Source of the DNA: Ilex aquifolium
Taxonomy: Eukaryota > Streptophyta > Magnoliopsida > Aquifoliales > Aquifoliaceae
DNA: 64,000 nt
Direction of reading: 5' to 3'
NCBI GenBank assembly: GCA_951799425.1
Contig: OX637409.1
Location: forward strand, 14,063,460 to 14,127,459
Both the position numbers and the translations under genes were made by a program. Of this stretch, positions 34,609-47,554 are shown one piece after another; the stretch's first letter is position 1, and each line of letters begins with the position of its first letter. The notes beneath the pieces are model-generated. The model was not told the DNA's origin. It ran no database searches and saw only the letters and a program-made list of their open reading frames with translations.

Positions 34609-37152
34609 TGTAAAACCCGGGTAAATTTGAATTTTTATGAAAAATGGCAAAACAATAACTAGCCACTACTGTACGGGTTGAAAACCCAAAATTTTTAGAA
34701 CTCGGATGAAGAAACGGATCTCACCATTGGATTCATCTCGTGAAATCTAGTTACCTAGTTAATTTTCGTTGAATTCTGAGATAGTCAGATTTTTCGCGTT
34801 TTACGAGACAATCGGGTGTCGCATGACCTAAATAAAGAGAATGAGAATTAAATTGCGAAAAGTGAAAAATAATTTAAATTTAGTTCAAATAAAAATATTT
34901 TAAACTTGAATCGGGACGAAATTTAATTGATTCGGGACAAAACCGGACCCGGGAAAGGAGAACGTGTGACGTAATGAGGACCAAGCACCTAAAGGGTATA
35001 AATAGGGGAGAAAATTAGATTTTCCCCCATACTCATCAGATTTTCTAAAAAAATAGAAAGAAGAGAGGGAATGCTAGGGTTTCTCCATTTCTTTCTACGA
35101 TCTACGACATTCGTTTGGTTGAATCACCTCGGGCCAAGAAAAAAAGTTATTCTACTCGACGTAGGCTAAAAAACCATACCAAAAATCACGGATTATGACA
35201 AAGTTCGAAAGACGGGTCTTTAGGAAATCAAGGGCTATAGCTTGATTCGATTTTGGGAGGTTTTCTACCGTTTTATACTTCAAGAGGTAGGGTTCCTTGC
35301 CTAATTAGATTTATTTCCAACCTAGGGTTGATATATGAAATGCGTAGGGTGTTAGAGATGTATTATCATGTAAAACACTTGCCTATGGTAGTTGAAATGA
35401 GGAAATGAGTATTGAAAATGATTAAAAGAAATTCTAGCATGAATTGGGTATTTAGAAATTACTAACTTGTGATTTCTTGGGAATCGTATTGATTGACATG
35501 CTATGTGTTTATATTTATGCCTTGAAGGTGTTTGATGAAATGCCTATGTGGATTAAGTGCGTTATTTGCATTGATTATGTTATAACATGCTTGAGATTTG
35601 ATGTTGGTATATGCACCTTGATATATTGACATTCAGGTTGTTGATGGTTATTAAGTTGTTCACATTGCCCTCATGAAATGTGGAACATGATGATGATATT
35701 GCAATTGAAAACTTGATTACATAATGATATTAGATGCAATTGTACATTACATTTGCATATGCACGGGAAGCATCGCATTCATGGGTATTGACATAAGTGT
35801 GGGTGTGTGTGTGCATGTTTTTGAATCAAATACTATTCTTGGTGGTTGAGAAGTGGACTCGGGAAGGTTGAACCTAGGTTTGGCTGAGTTGCCCGGTTGC
35901 ATGAAAACTTGTGTCGGGTATAGCAAGAAGGGCTAAATTCTCTCTTGGGTGCAAGACCCGGTTTATACACTTTCGTCGGTGCAAGTTTAAAAAAGTGTAT
36001 CGGTGTGCGAAACCGGCGGTGAGACACCAAAATCCATGTACCCAACAAAGACACATGGTTGTTTTATAAAATAATCATTGGATGTGTAACATCAATGGCG
36101 GGGGGCTTGGGATGCTCGGTTTCATACGCATGACATTGCATGTGTTGAGGGAGCAGGTGAAGGCTCGGGTTGAGTAGTATGTGTGAGTCTCATCTCATAT
36201 CATGACATGACATAGAAGATTTCATTGTTGAATTGCATATTCTTGAATGGATTATTGTTGCTTGTTGAATTGCATGTGAACATTTCATATGCATCTAGGT
36301 TGGGGAGTAGACTTTTTAGGAGATACCCTATTGAGCGTGGCTCACCTTTTATGGGTACAATATTTTAGGAGCGGGATATGCGTCGGTGGACATCTCTCAC
36401 TCAGGCCCTCATTGATAAAGAAAAGTCAAAATGTGGCTTTTAAATCATATTTTTTGTAAAACTATTATGAAATTTAGTTTTAGACATGTGATTGTATGAA
36501 ATTGATTGAAATCGAACTCACATGGACTATGTTTAATGCAAAATTACATGTTATATGAGTTTGGGTTGATGATATACAATGTTGGAATGAATTGGAATAG
36601 AAAAAGGAACGAATCGGAGAAAAAATGGGAAGACCTATCGGTAGAACGTCGAGTTCTTTTACTGGCAGAACTTTTCCAATAAGCAGTTCTACCAGTAGAA
36701 CGTTGAGTTTTACTGGTAGAACATTTCCAGTGGGTTCTCCTACCGGTAGAATGCTGATATTCTTACAGGTAGAAAAATTCAAGAAGGTTTTTCTACCGAT
36801 AGAACATGGAGTTCTTCTACCGGTAAGTTTTCTTCAAATTTTAAAAACTTAAAATGCTTTTGCTAAACTTTCGGGCATCGCATCCTTTTGCTCAGAGGAG
36901 GTACATAGGGTAATAATAAGTATAAATTGATGTATATTGGATCAGGGATTGGTCAAGTGATTGAATGTACACAGGATATGCGTTTGGGAGTGTCCGGTGC
37001 AAGAGAGACTCTGTCCAAATTTTGTGTCAATTGACCCCGATAATGGGGATGTGGTGTTGCAGTGTCAGGTTATGCAGCATGCACGAGTATTTCCGTGGAT
37101 TGATGGACAATCAACAAGTTGACAAAGGACTCCCGATTTTAGGGGCGTCACA
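34609..37152 (+). repeat. Solo LTR of a large-LTR Ty3/gypsy (chromovirus-like) element
   Basis: The 2,544 bp block begins TGTAAAACCCGGG, ends GGGGCGTCACA, and is flanked by the 5 bp ctcaa on both sides (34604-34608 and 37153-37157). That is what recombination between two LTRs leaves behind. A TATA box (TATAAATAG, 34997) followed by a leader ('gctagggtttctcc') marks the likely U3/R start. Start and end sequences resemble Del/Tekay-type LTRs; the family call is inference. It holds a cluster of palindromic motifs at 36633-36827. Confidence 0.8.
36633..36827. repeat. Cluster of eight TTCTACCGGTAGAA-like palindromes
   Basis: About eight variants of a 14-15 bp palindrome (consensus ttctaccggtagaa) lie at about 36633, 36658, 36687, 36708, 36738, 36760, 36791 and 36814. 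They are spaced 20-30 bp apart, with unrelated or weakly related spacers. Some are perfect (taccggta at 36740 and 36817) and others have single changes. Confidence 0.8.
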
Positions 37153-37157
37153 CTCAA

Positions 37158-38453
37158 TGACATGATTGTAGTAGTGAGATGTGATTGTTGCCTAGAGAGG
37201 TGTGTGTTATAGTGGGATGTACTGATTGACGCCTAGTATCTAGCCGAAACGAATGAGTATGAAGCTAAGGGCAAATCGAAAGATTGGAGTATTGATTTTT
37301 ATGCGATGGGTCAAATGTATTTGTGTTTGCGAAATAATATCATTTTAATTCATGTTTCCGCAGTTGATTATTGGTGGCTATTTGATTATCATTTGACATT
37401 TGATTTTGTATGTTGTGTTTTAAATTACTTATTGGGCCTCCCAAGCTTACCCCCATTTACCCCTCTTAGGTGTAGGTTTGACACAGAATGAAAGGCATTA
37501 AAGAATCAGATCGATTGAGGATTAAGGAATACTAGTTTATATTTTTGGTGATTGTAGCAGTTGTAATTATTTTAAAAGACTGAGTGATTTTATTTTTATT
37601 GATTGAGGATTTTAGTGCTTTGTATTGATTGAAATTGATGAAGTATTACTTCGCGCACCAGATTCGAAAGGATCGAGTTCAGGGCGTGATAATTAAGAGA
37701 AAGAAAAATAGGTACCTTGATTTCCTGTTAGACTTATTGTCCCAAACCAAGAATTATATCCATACAATAAAATTAGACTTTAGTTATGTGTATATAAATA
37801 CGAAGCAAGCTTATTCTAGAAAATCCATCACAACTATGTTGTAAACTTTATACCTAGTTTAATTCAATATAACACTAAACTAATCTAGAAATAGAAATGT
37901 CAACATGCAAATGGACAAACACATTATTGGTGCTCAATGCCCTTACCAATGGTCAGAAGAGAACTAAGGTACATGTGCAGACATGGATATCATCATTAAT
38001 GGATATTAGTAATCAAATGAATACATGCAGCCCTTAAGCTCAAAATTTGTCCCTAGCATTTCCGTCAATAACACAAATTCAGCATTCTAAACCTCATAAC
38101 CAAAATAGTTAACAATTGACAAATCCTAAAATAATGTATGACATCAGGTCACATTCACCAAACAAAGAACATAAACACACTTATGTACACTTGCCCATTT
38201 TACTAAACCAAAATAATGTCGAACATGAATAATGCTCTAATGCATTCCTTCACCAAAACAACAATAAAAAGCACAACCACTTGTAGAGACCTAGTTCCAA
38301 TAAATTGCATATTGTCCTTACTTCATCTACCCCCTATGAAGTAAGTTTTGTTAAACTGCCCGTAAACTACTTAATGGGTTGCATATCTAAGTCGTAGGGG
38401 CCTAAAAGATGGTTTTGCATATGAAAGGCGTCATCATTCGATTGGTTAATTCT
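37158..38453. other. Spacer between the solo LTR and the copia element
   Basis: AT-rich, no gene. The 15 bp phrase aactttatacctagt near 37848 repeats one arm of the hairpin units at 34.1 kb. Confidence 0.4.
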
Positions 38454-38458
38454 GTTAT

Positions 38459-39830
38459 TGATAGAGTAGTATACTAAAAACTTGTTTTTTGTAGTGAAAC
38501 TCATTTTATTAATTAAAGAAGTTTGTTCTTTCCATTTTATTGAGAATCGATATAGGCAAAATATTTGCATTATATTTAATATATGGTATACATGTGTGTC
38601 TTATATTTTACATTTTAGATAATTTGATGTGTAGAGTTCGACTTATGCACAGAAGACTAGATTATCGGATCCTTGTATAATATGAATATAGATTCACAAT
38701 CCTAGATGGAATTGGACAGACCATCAGTATGATTGTAGTATAATATTCTGGCATAGTCTGTCTTGACTGTAGGAGACTGTTTGATGTCTCGGATTATTGC
38801 ACTAGTACACTTTGTGTATTGAACAGACCCATGTTGAGGTTATTATCTTTTACTGATTCAATAAGATAATAAATACTTCATGATTATTATGATTGCTTAT
38901 ACTCTTAATCCCAAAATATTTATTTGTCTCGTGTATATAATGTTTGTCACTTTAATTCATCAAATGGTGAGATTCATATTGAGTCAATAAGCTCGGTGAA
39001 CTGGAAGATCATGTTATTTGTATGATATAAATTAATTATTAAAGGAAACCACATCCTAGTATTTAAATGGGTTGATGATGTCCTCTTGAGGAAGCTCATA
39101 AGTTTTGTCCATGTCGAACCCTGCAGGTGGATTTAATTATCCGACATGACAAATAAGTTGAGTGGTAAGGTCTCAAGGAATAAAAGAATTTAATTAAATA
39201 TAATTGTCAATAATTTATTTAATTGATGGACATCTGTAATCTTAAACGTGGGGAGATTATTAAGCATATAATAATAAGGAGCTCGAATATAATTTTGAGA
39301 TAAGGCTGAGGAGATCAATAATAAGTTTTTAGTGGACTGACTTATTATTAATGAGTTATAAGATGTTTATTCTGGGTTGAACATATGAATTCTAAGCCCA
39401 TTGGAAGCCCGATCCTTGTTTCTCCTTAGGGTTTTTGTCATAGCCTATATATAGATGTCTAGACTCTCTAATTTAGTATCTATTCTTTACTCATGTTTTT
39501 TGAGAGAGAATGAAATGGAGAATAGGATTTCGGAGGTTCTGGCAGCCCACATTGCATCCAGATTCTGACGTTGGGGGATATACGACAGAAGGCCGCGAGG
39601 TTTGTCGAGCTGTCTTCCGCGTTCGTTGTTAGGTTCTGTATTCGTGCTGTCTTCCGCGTTCGTTGTTAGGTTCTGTGTTCGTGTTGTGACGAGATCAATC
39701 TCGAGCGATCCCGAAGGTAAACCCTAATGGTTCTTGCGATCTCGAAGGTAAACCCTAGGGTTTTAAAGGAAAATTTTTGGTATTCGATACATACACACTA
39801 CCAATGGTTCTTGGGATTTCCGTTTCAACA
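38459..39830 (+). repeat. 5' LTR of the copia element
   Basis: 1,372 bp, TGATAGAGTAG...TTTCAACA. It matches 54116-56157 along its length except for a foreign patch there. A TATA-like TATATATAGATG lies near 39444, and 'gcgttcgttgttaggttctgt' occurs twice near 39620-39680 as a local duplication not present in the 3' LTR. Confidence 0.9.
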
Positions 39831-39850
39831 AGTAATATCAGAGCCATCAT
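39831..39850 (+). other. Copia primer-binding site (initiator tRNA-Met type)
   Basis: Directly after the LTR the sequence reads AGTAATATCAGAGCCATCAT, a form of the TGGTATCAGAGC signature complementary to the 3' end of initiator tRNA-Met, with changes at the first bases. Confidence 0.75.
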
Positions 39851-40876
39851 TGATACCACATGTAGATCGAATACTGACATGTTGTCCAAGTAAAACGAAT
39901 AGATGTATACCATGAATGATGGGTAGAATGTAGAACTGTATTAATTCCTGTTTTGCAGCATTCTTGTCCCGCTATTATGGTCACATGATTTTATTATCGT
40001 TTTAGTGATTGGATCCCACGATGGTTTATTCGTGGTTAATATTTTTGCAAATGATTTATACGATGGTTTATTTCTATCTTTTTGTAATAATTATAGTGGT
40101 ATGTGAACTCCCTAGTGGAGGCATAGGGCCAGGTCGATCCTCGAAATTCAGTCGAAGCGCAACATGGACGTAGCTGCATTAATCTCAGATTGCTAGATAG
40201 TCCTTGCTGGATTGAAACTGAAGACATGACCATAATAGCTAGGAGTCTTTATTTTATTTAGTCTCCTTGTTTATGTTAATTTCTGTGTTTTATTCATGTT
40301 CTGATTATGTGAGTAGTTAACTTGTACAACAATACCCTAATATATGGACAACATGAATAATTGACCTACCTTAAATTTTTTGGTCATGGATTAATATTTA
40401 ATTATATTGTTTTAAAATAAGGAGGTTCAAAGTATGTATGCGTAACTAGAAAATAAAATTAAATCCTCTAATTTTTTTTGAAAAAAAGTTGTAAGGATTT
40501 GAAATTTTATTTATTATACATATTACATATAAAGATGGGGTAAGACAGATATCTTTATATAAAATGGTAAACATCTTTATTTTTAAGTCAATACAAATTG
40601 AATATGGTTTTGAAAACCCTCAGAAAGTATTAAATAACTAAGTGAGAGAGGGAATTTATTTTGTATAAATCTCATGGTCTCCATTACTGGTTTGTAGGTG
40701 ATGTAATTAATTTTGCCTGTTGGCCTTAATGCATTCCTCTCTATCAGATGAAATTAATTACAGAATCACCGGTACAATCTTTCTTTAGGGATAATTTTGG
40801 GTAATTGCTAGTATGAGATCACTTCTCCATCTGAAGGGAGTTCTTTACGAAGCTATTGACACAAAATTAAGTAATG

Positions 40877-40980
40877 GTATCCTCTCTATCTGAGTCACTT
40901 AGCTATAAATAATAGTATTGACCCTTAGCTATAAATAATAGTATCCTCTCTATCTGAGTCACTACTATTATTTATATGAC
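40877..40980. repeat. Local duplication with an inverted tail in the copia leader
   Basis: 'gtatcctctctatctgagtcact' and 'agctataaataatagta' each occur twice within 100 bp, then 'actattatttatatgac' follows in inverted sense. It lies in the untranslated leader before gag. Confidence 0.7.
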
Positions 40981-41249
40981 TAAAACTAAGTCAGCTATTT
41001 AATTTTACTTGTCATGGTATAGTGGCTAGATAGTAAAATTAATAGGCAATGACCTGTTTGGACAAATGATGGATAATATACGTCCTCCCCTATTGAGGCA
41101 TGCTATTTGTGGTGTTTTAGACTGTTGGTGAATTCATTTAAATATTGGTAGAGGGAACCAAATTTAAATTTGAATTCGATGTTTTATTTTGCCCGTCATA
41201 ATTTTTTTTTTAATTATGTGATTTTCAGGTCTTTAAAATAGGTGGTTCA

Positions 41250-42059
41250 TTCAATTCTCTTTTAGTTATACTTAAAGAACATAAACTAGATGGATCAAAC
41301 TATATAGACTGGAAAAGAAATTTGGATATTGTGTTGACTGCTGAGGAATACAAATTTGTGCTTATTGATCCCTGTCCAAATGAACCTGATGATGGGACAA
41401 TCAAAGAGGATGTCCTGGCTTATCGGAGGTGGACAAAGGCTGGTGAGATGGCGTGGTGTTACATTTTGGAATCTATGTCAGGTGTGCTGCAACATCAACA
41501 TCAGTTTATGGCCACTGCCTATCACATGATTTTGAGAATAAAAAATATGTTTGGGGACCAAAATCGTTCTGCTAGACAAGTGGTGATGAGGGATCTGATG
41601 AACACAAATATGGCTGAAGGGACACTAGTAAGGGATCGTTGTCTGAAGATAATGAGTCTCCTTAATGAGCTAAAGATCCTAGGAGCTGAGATTGACGGGG
41701 AAACCTAGATTGATATCATACTCCAGTCTCTGCCAGAGTCCTTTAAGCAGTTTCGCCTGAATTACAAAATGAATAAGTGTTCTTATACATTTGCGGAACT
41801 TCTTCAGGAACTCCAGGCAGCTGAGGGTCTACTTCAGAAGTAGGGTCGCGTTTATGTGATTGAGAAATGTTCTAATTCTAAACCACAAGGCAAGAAGAAG
41901 AAGAAGAAGAAGAAGGCTCAAAAGTAGGTTAAGGCACCTCAAGCTACAATGAAAAAACCTAAAGGCAAGTGTTTTCATTGCAAGCAGTCAGGGTACTGGA
42001 AGAAGCAATGTTCGGTTAATCTCTCTAAAATGAACAATCCAGGTAAATCTCATTTACTG
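41250..42059 (+). pseudogene. Copia gag with zinc-knuckle region
   Basis: It begins around KLDGSNYIDWKRNLDIVLT, the N-terminal gag signature of this copia group, and continues through AYHMILRIKNMFGDQNRSAR (UBN2-like gag core). Stops at about 41706, 41841 and 41923 (all TAG) interrupt it. A lysine run (AAG)n at 41892-41916 precedes the knuckle CFHCKQSGYWKKQC (about 41970-42011), where the zinc-binding histidine is replaced by tyrosine. Confidence 0.85.
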
Positions 42060-42458
42060 GTTGTTGAATCATGTTTAGCGGTGTCATCTACTGGTACCTG
42101 GTGTGTAGATACAGGAGCCACTAATCATGTCTGCAAATACTTGCAGGGGTTCCAGGAAACCAGACGGCTTAGTAATTGAGAGATTTATCTACATATGGGC
42201 AATGCTACAAGATTGGCAGATGTTGTAGTAGGAGATTTTCATTTATGTTTTGGTAGAGATAGAATTTTAATTTTGAGAGATTGTCTTTATGCACCAGATA
42301 TTAGAAGGAACTTAGTTTCGATTTCTAAATTAGTTAAGGACGAATATAATGTTTATTTTAATAACTCTGTGGTTATTAAGCATAATAAACATTTTATTTG
42401 TTTTGGTTCATTGGTGGATGATCTTTACATTGTTAATCCTATCTCACCTATAGTGTAA
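42060..42458 (+). pseudogene. Copia aspartic protease region
   Basis: The active-site motif reads WCVDTGATNHVC, with DTGA at 42108-42119. It is followed by NATRLADVVVGDF and YAPDIRRNLVSISKL, normal for this family. An in-frame TGA at 42178 and a TAA at 42457 break the polyprotein. Confidence 0.85.
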
Positions 42459-42529
42459 TTAACTGAATTGAATAATACTAGTACCTCGTTATGTAAGAGA
42501 AATGAACCTTCAAAAATGAACAAAACGTA

Positions 42530-43400
42530 TATTTGACACTTACACCTAGGTCATATTAACTTAAGGAGGATTCAAATACTGGTTACAAATGGACCATTAA
42601 GTTCATTGGAAGTGGAGGCATTTCCAGTCTGTGAATCTTGCTTGGAAGGTAAAATGACAAAGAGGCCCTTTTGCGGCCAAGGGCTATAGAGCAAAAGATT
42701 CGTTGGAATTTCTTCATTCTGATTTGTGTGAACCCATGACTGTCGAAGCTATAGGAGACTTTGAATATTTTATCACTTTTATTGATTATTATTAAAGGTA
42801 TGGGTACATTTATTTGATGCGTCGTAAGTCTGAATGCTTTTAGAAATTCAAAGTGTTTAAGGCTGAAACGGAGAATCATCAAGGGAAGTGTATCAAGACA
42901 TTACGATCTGATCGTGGTAGCGAGTACCTCTTAGGAGAGTTTAGGGATTACTTATCAGAGGTAGGAATTACATCCCAATTATCTGCACTTCACACACCAC
43001 AACAAAATGGTGTGACAAAAATAAGGAATAAGACTCTTATGGATATAGTGAGATCTATGATGAGTTATTCAGTTTTACCAGGTTCCTTTTGGGGATATGC
43101 CTTGGAAACTACGACATACATTCTGAACTTGGTACCATCTAAGTCAATACCTACCACTCCCACAAAATTGTGGACTGGGCGTAAGCCTGGTTTGCGGCAT
43201 ATTCAGATTTGGGGGAGTCCAGCACACGTGATGAAAGGGAACATGGATAAGTTGGAATCAAGAACAAAGGTATGCTTGTTTTTAAGGTATCCAAGAGGAA
43301 CAAAAGGTGGTCTCTTCTATAGTCCTAAGGATCACAAGGTCATTGTTAGCACCAATGCCCGATTCTTAGAGGAAGACTATGTGATGGATTACAAACCTAA
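42530..43400 (+). pseudogene. Copia integrase (pre-integrase and core)
   Basis: A pre-integrase zinc segment (VCESCLEGKMTKRPF) at about 42620-42670 leads into the core (FEYFITFIDYY, then LRSDRGSEYLLGEF). Frames break at about 42670 and 42795. At the conserved P-Q-Q-N-G-V-x-E site the catalytic glutamate reads lysine (QNGVTKIRNKT), so the DDE triad is lost. Confidence 0.88.
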
Positions 43401-44516
43401 GAGTAGAATTGTTCTCGAGGAGTTAAGAGGAGATAGATCAGAAAATACTTCTTCAATACTAACTGTACAAGGGGAAACATCACATGAAGGAGTAGACGAT
43501 ATCCCATTGCCTCATTGTAGTGGGAGGAATATCGATACTCGTGCAGAAACTGCACAAGATGTTACTGATAATACACCGATACAGGCAGTGCCTCATCGTA
43601 GTGGGAGGGTTGTTCGTCAACCCAAACGGTATATGTTCTTGGAAGATTCTTTTGACAGGATTCTTGAGGAACAAAATGCTGATCCCCGGACCTACAACGA
43701 AGCACTCCAGGATAAAAGATGCAGAACTTTGGCAAAAGACTATGATATCTGAGATGGAGTCCATGTACTCCAATCAGGTCTGGGAACTTGTAGAACCACC
43801 CGAAGGAATAAAACTCATTGGATGCAAGTGGGTTTATAAGAGGAAGAGAGGATCAGATGGTAAGGTGGAAAAATATAAGGCAAGACTTGTTGTGAAAGGG
43901 TTTACTTAGAAAGAGGGAATCAATTATGAGGAAACTTTTTTGCCGGTAGCTATGCTAAAGTCGATTTGGATTCTCTTATCCATTGTAGCTTATCTCAATT
44001 ATGAGATTTGGCAAATGGACGTCAAGACAACGTTCTTTAACGGGAATCTTGACTAGTGTATCGATATGGTACAACCAGATGAATTTGTAGCAAAGGGCCA
44101 AGAGCATCTAGTGTGCAAGCTTAAGAGATCCATTTATGGACTTAAGCAGGTATCTAGATCTTGAAACATTTGTTTAGATCAGGCTATTAAATCTTATGGT
44201 TTTGATCAATGCCCTGATGAGTCCTGTGTGTATAAAAGGCATGACGAAAATGTGGTGGTGTTCCTAGTACTTTACGTGGATGATATCTTACACATCGGAA
44301 ATGATGTGGGGGTGTTATCTTCTATTAGGGTATGGTTATCCAATCAATTCGATATAAAAGATCTGGGAGAGGCTGGCCATATCCTTGGGATCAAGCTTAT
44401 GCGAAATCGCAAAGATAGAATGATAGGCTTATCTCAAACTACCTATATTGATACAATTCTAGCCCGTTTTAGCATGCAAAATTCCAAGGGATTTCTTCCT
44501 TTCAGACATGGAGTTT
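43401..44516 (+). pseudogene. Copia reverse transcriptase, 5' part before the nested insertion
   Basis: After a linker, RT starts at WELVEPPEGIKLIGCKWVYK (about 43776) and includes the catalytic YVDD box (LYVDDILHIGN, about 44267-44300). TAG/TGA stops occur at about 43907, 44054 and 44161, plus a frame change near 43740. The gene stops where the Athila-type LTR begins. Confidence 0.88.
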
Positions 44517-45861
44517 TGATTAGTGGGTTTTATACCTACGAATTGAGTACTCTTGGTTTGATGAAATTGCAAGTTTCCAAGTATTTTATGTTCATTTTTA
44601 TTTGTTTTGTGTGATTTTAATTTTGTTTTGTAGGGATCATGATTTGGAAGGAAACAAGGTGGTTTGGAAGGAAACAAGGTCGTTTGGTAGCTTAAGTGTT
44701 GGATTAATTGAGGACTAAGCAACAAGGGAAACCGTAGTAATAAAAGGAGATCAGCGCCGCAGCTCTACATGCAGTGTTACAACTCTAGAAGGGCAGAAAG
44801 TCAGCACATCTGCGATGATTTTAGGGGCTGCATCGCTTGTTTCAACTTTGGATGCGAATTCTGACTTGTTTTTTAGTAGAAATTGAACTCTAATGCTACA
44901 TATATGTTAGGGTTTGAGTTGGTATAAAAGATACTGATTTGAGGGGCTGCTAATAGAGGGTAAACCCAGGATTGATAAAAAATTGAAGGCAACAATCGAA
45001 GGAAGCGACGCAAAGCAAATTGGACTTGAAGGCTAGAGAGAGATTGAAGATTGCAACTAAGTTTTCATTATTTTCTCTTAATTTTAGTTTTAATTTTCTA
45101 AGATGTTGATTAATTTGAGGATGATGTTTTTCAATTACATTGTGAACTAAATTTTATTAAGATTGCAACGGAACCTGATGTTTAGTTAAATTGATCTACT
45201 TTCGTTTTTAGTTCTTATTGATCATATATGAGTTGTTTATCATATTTTGTGCTTAATATATGATTGTGTGGCCAACAATTAATTTGATTCCCTAGATGAA
45301 ATTGGAAGATGAATTCTAGGTTTAGATCTGAATATGATGACATGCATATGGTTGATTCTTCTTAGGATTGAATAACTGAGTTTGTGTATAGGATAGAAAT
45401 ATATCTATATGCCGTGTGTAACTTTTATGAGAGTTTGAGCTTAATGAATCTATTCTAACTTATTTTGCATAAGAATATAGTAATTTAATTGGGAGAGATA
45501 TTTTTATCTAACCATCGGAAGAGGTTTAATAAATAATTTTGAAGTATCAGTTAACAACTTATTTTGATCAATTAACTGGAAAGAGAGTCAAAAGATGTAT
45601 ACGAAGCATTAGGGGAAGTTGTAATCTTAAGTTCTTCTATCTAGTAAATTCAATCATTGATTATTAAATTTAGATTTAATTTTAAGTTAGTAATTTCATA
45701 GTCTAATTCCAGTTGTTTAAATAAAATTGAATTAATATAAAGTTAGTACTTGGAATTTATTAGTAACAATTCTCTGTGGGAACGATACTCTACTTATCAC
45801 TTTATTACTTGTTGATCGTGTATACTTGCACGTAAATTGTCAATATCAAATTCGGACAACA
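44517..45861 (+). repeat. 5' LTR of the Athila-type element
   Basis: Begins TGATTAGTGGG and ends GGACAACA. A short 'cagcgc' rich segment (44745-44830) matches 52290-52375 in the 3' LTR. The two LTRs differ only by scattered substitutions and one-base gaps, indicating a fairly recent insertion. Confidence 0.9.
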
Positions 45862-45882
45862 AGTTTTTGGCGTCGTTGCTGG
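45862..45882 (+). other. Primer-binding site of the Athila-type element
   Basis: AGTTTTTGGCGTCGTTGCTGG follows the LTR. It is a two-change variant of the TTTTTGGCGCCGTTGCCGG signature found in Athila/Tat elements; the intact version appears at 57996 in the neighbouring element. Confidence 0.8.
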
Positions 45883-45993
45883 GAAATTATTCTAGTAATT
45901 ATTTCAATATTAATTTCAATTAATTTGATCTTAGTTTAAACTTATTTAATTTTCTGTTTTAATTGTTTTCGCAAGCAATCTTGAATTTTTTGT

Positions 45994-47554
45994 ATGCAAA
46001 CACGATTTACAGGTCAGAAGCTACTACCGTACGAAGACGAAATTGAGAGAAGATTCCTAAACTTGCAAAAACATTGTCAAGAAGTAAAAAATCAAGAAAC
46101 TATGGCTGAAGATGAACAGAAATCGCTAAGGTATTATGCTATGCTGCTTGTTACGAAAATACAATCGAGCATTCAAAGGCCCGCAATTCAAGCAAACAGT
46201 TTCGAGATCAAGCCGGGTACCATTCAAATGATTCAGAATTCAGTGCAGTTTGGGGGTTTGCCTAATGACTACCCAAACGATCATTTGGTGAGTTTTCTGG
46301 AGATTTGCGACACGTTCAAGTATAATAGGGTTTATGAAGATGTGATTAGACTCCGACTTTTCCCTTTCACACTTCGTGATAAGGCAAAGAGTTGGTTGTA
46401 TTCATTGCCGCTGGGTGCTATTACTACGTGGACAAATTTAGCTCAAAAATTCTTAGCTAAATTCTTTCCACCCACTAAAACTACAAGGATGAGGAATGAC
46501 CACATCATTCGCGCAACATGATTCTGAGACTCTATATGAAGCTTGGGAGCGATTCAAGGATTTACTCCAAAAATGCCCTCACCATAGTATTCCTAAGTGG
46601 TTGCAAGTTCAAACATTCTACAACGGGTTGTTTAGTGCTACTCGGACTAGTATCGATGCAGCTGCAGGTGGGGCATTGATGGGGAAAAATTTCGATGAAG
46701 CTTACGAGTTATTGGAGATGATGGCTGCCAATAATTATCAGTGGCCCTCTACAAGGATCAAACAACCAAAGATAGCAGGGATTTATGAAGTTGATGCGGT
46801 TACTGCATTGGCTGCACAAGTTGCTACGTTGACAAAGAAGATTGATGCTTTAGGGGTGCAACCTATTCAGAGTGTGGCAGTTGTTTGTGAATTGTGTGCT
46901 GGGAACCATCCAAATGATCATTGTGTAATTAATCCAGAGTTGGTACAATAAATTGGTAACCACAATAGGTAGCAATATAACAATAATTTCAACAATTATA
47001 ACCCTGGTTGGAGGAATCATCCGAACTTGTCTTGAAATAATAATCAAGCCCAAACTTCTGCTCCAACACAATCATACCCACCAGGCTTTTAGAATCAAGC
47101 TCCACCACAGCAGGAAAAGAAGTCAAATTTTGAGGAGCTGCTTTCCAGGTACATAGCACAAAATGAGACAAGGATGAACAGTATGGAAGTATCAATCCGA
47201 AACCTGAAAAATCAAATGGGTCAACTTGCTAATGCCATTAACAATCGACCTCAAGGCAGTCTACCTAGTGATACAGAGATCAATCCTAAGAGGGAAGGTA
47301 AGGAGCACTACAATGCTATTACATTACGAAGCGGAAAAGAGTTACTTGAGGTTGTTGGTGGAACTCCAAAACAATCACATGGAGATGATAGTGAGGGTAA
47401 AAAAATAAAAGATAGCAAGAATGTGGAACATGAAAAGAAAGAAGAAAATCCAGTTGCCTGTTCTAATGGAGGTAATCTGAGGCCTATTGTGCTCCCTGTG
47501 CCGTTTCCACAACGTTTGCAGAAACAGAAGTGAGATAAACAGTTTTCTAAATTC
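45994..47554 (+). pseudogene. Athila-type gag
   Basis: The N terminus is followed by the gag core (FLEICDTFKYNRVYEDVIRL, then DKAKSWLYSLPLGAITTW). Around 46500 the frame shifts by one and continues (ETLYEAWERFKDLLQKCPHH, then MMAANNYQWPSTR). A one-knuckle-like CELCAGNHPNDHC precedes an N/Q-rich linker. The Athila signature YNAITLRSGKEL is present near 47310-47350. Nonsense codons at about 46949, 46967, 47031, 47090 and 47531 show it is dead. Confidence 0.87.

Noticed and set aside
36633-36827. CRISPR-like array
   Set aside because: The repeated units are short palindromes with variable spacing, in a plant LTR; there are no cas genes and no uniform spacers.
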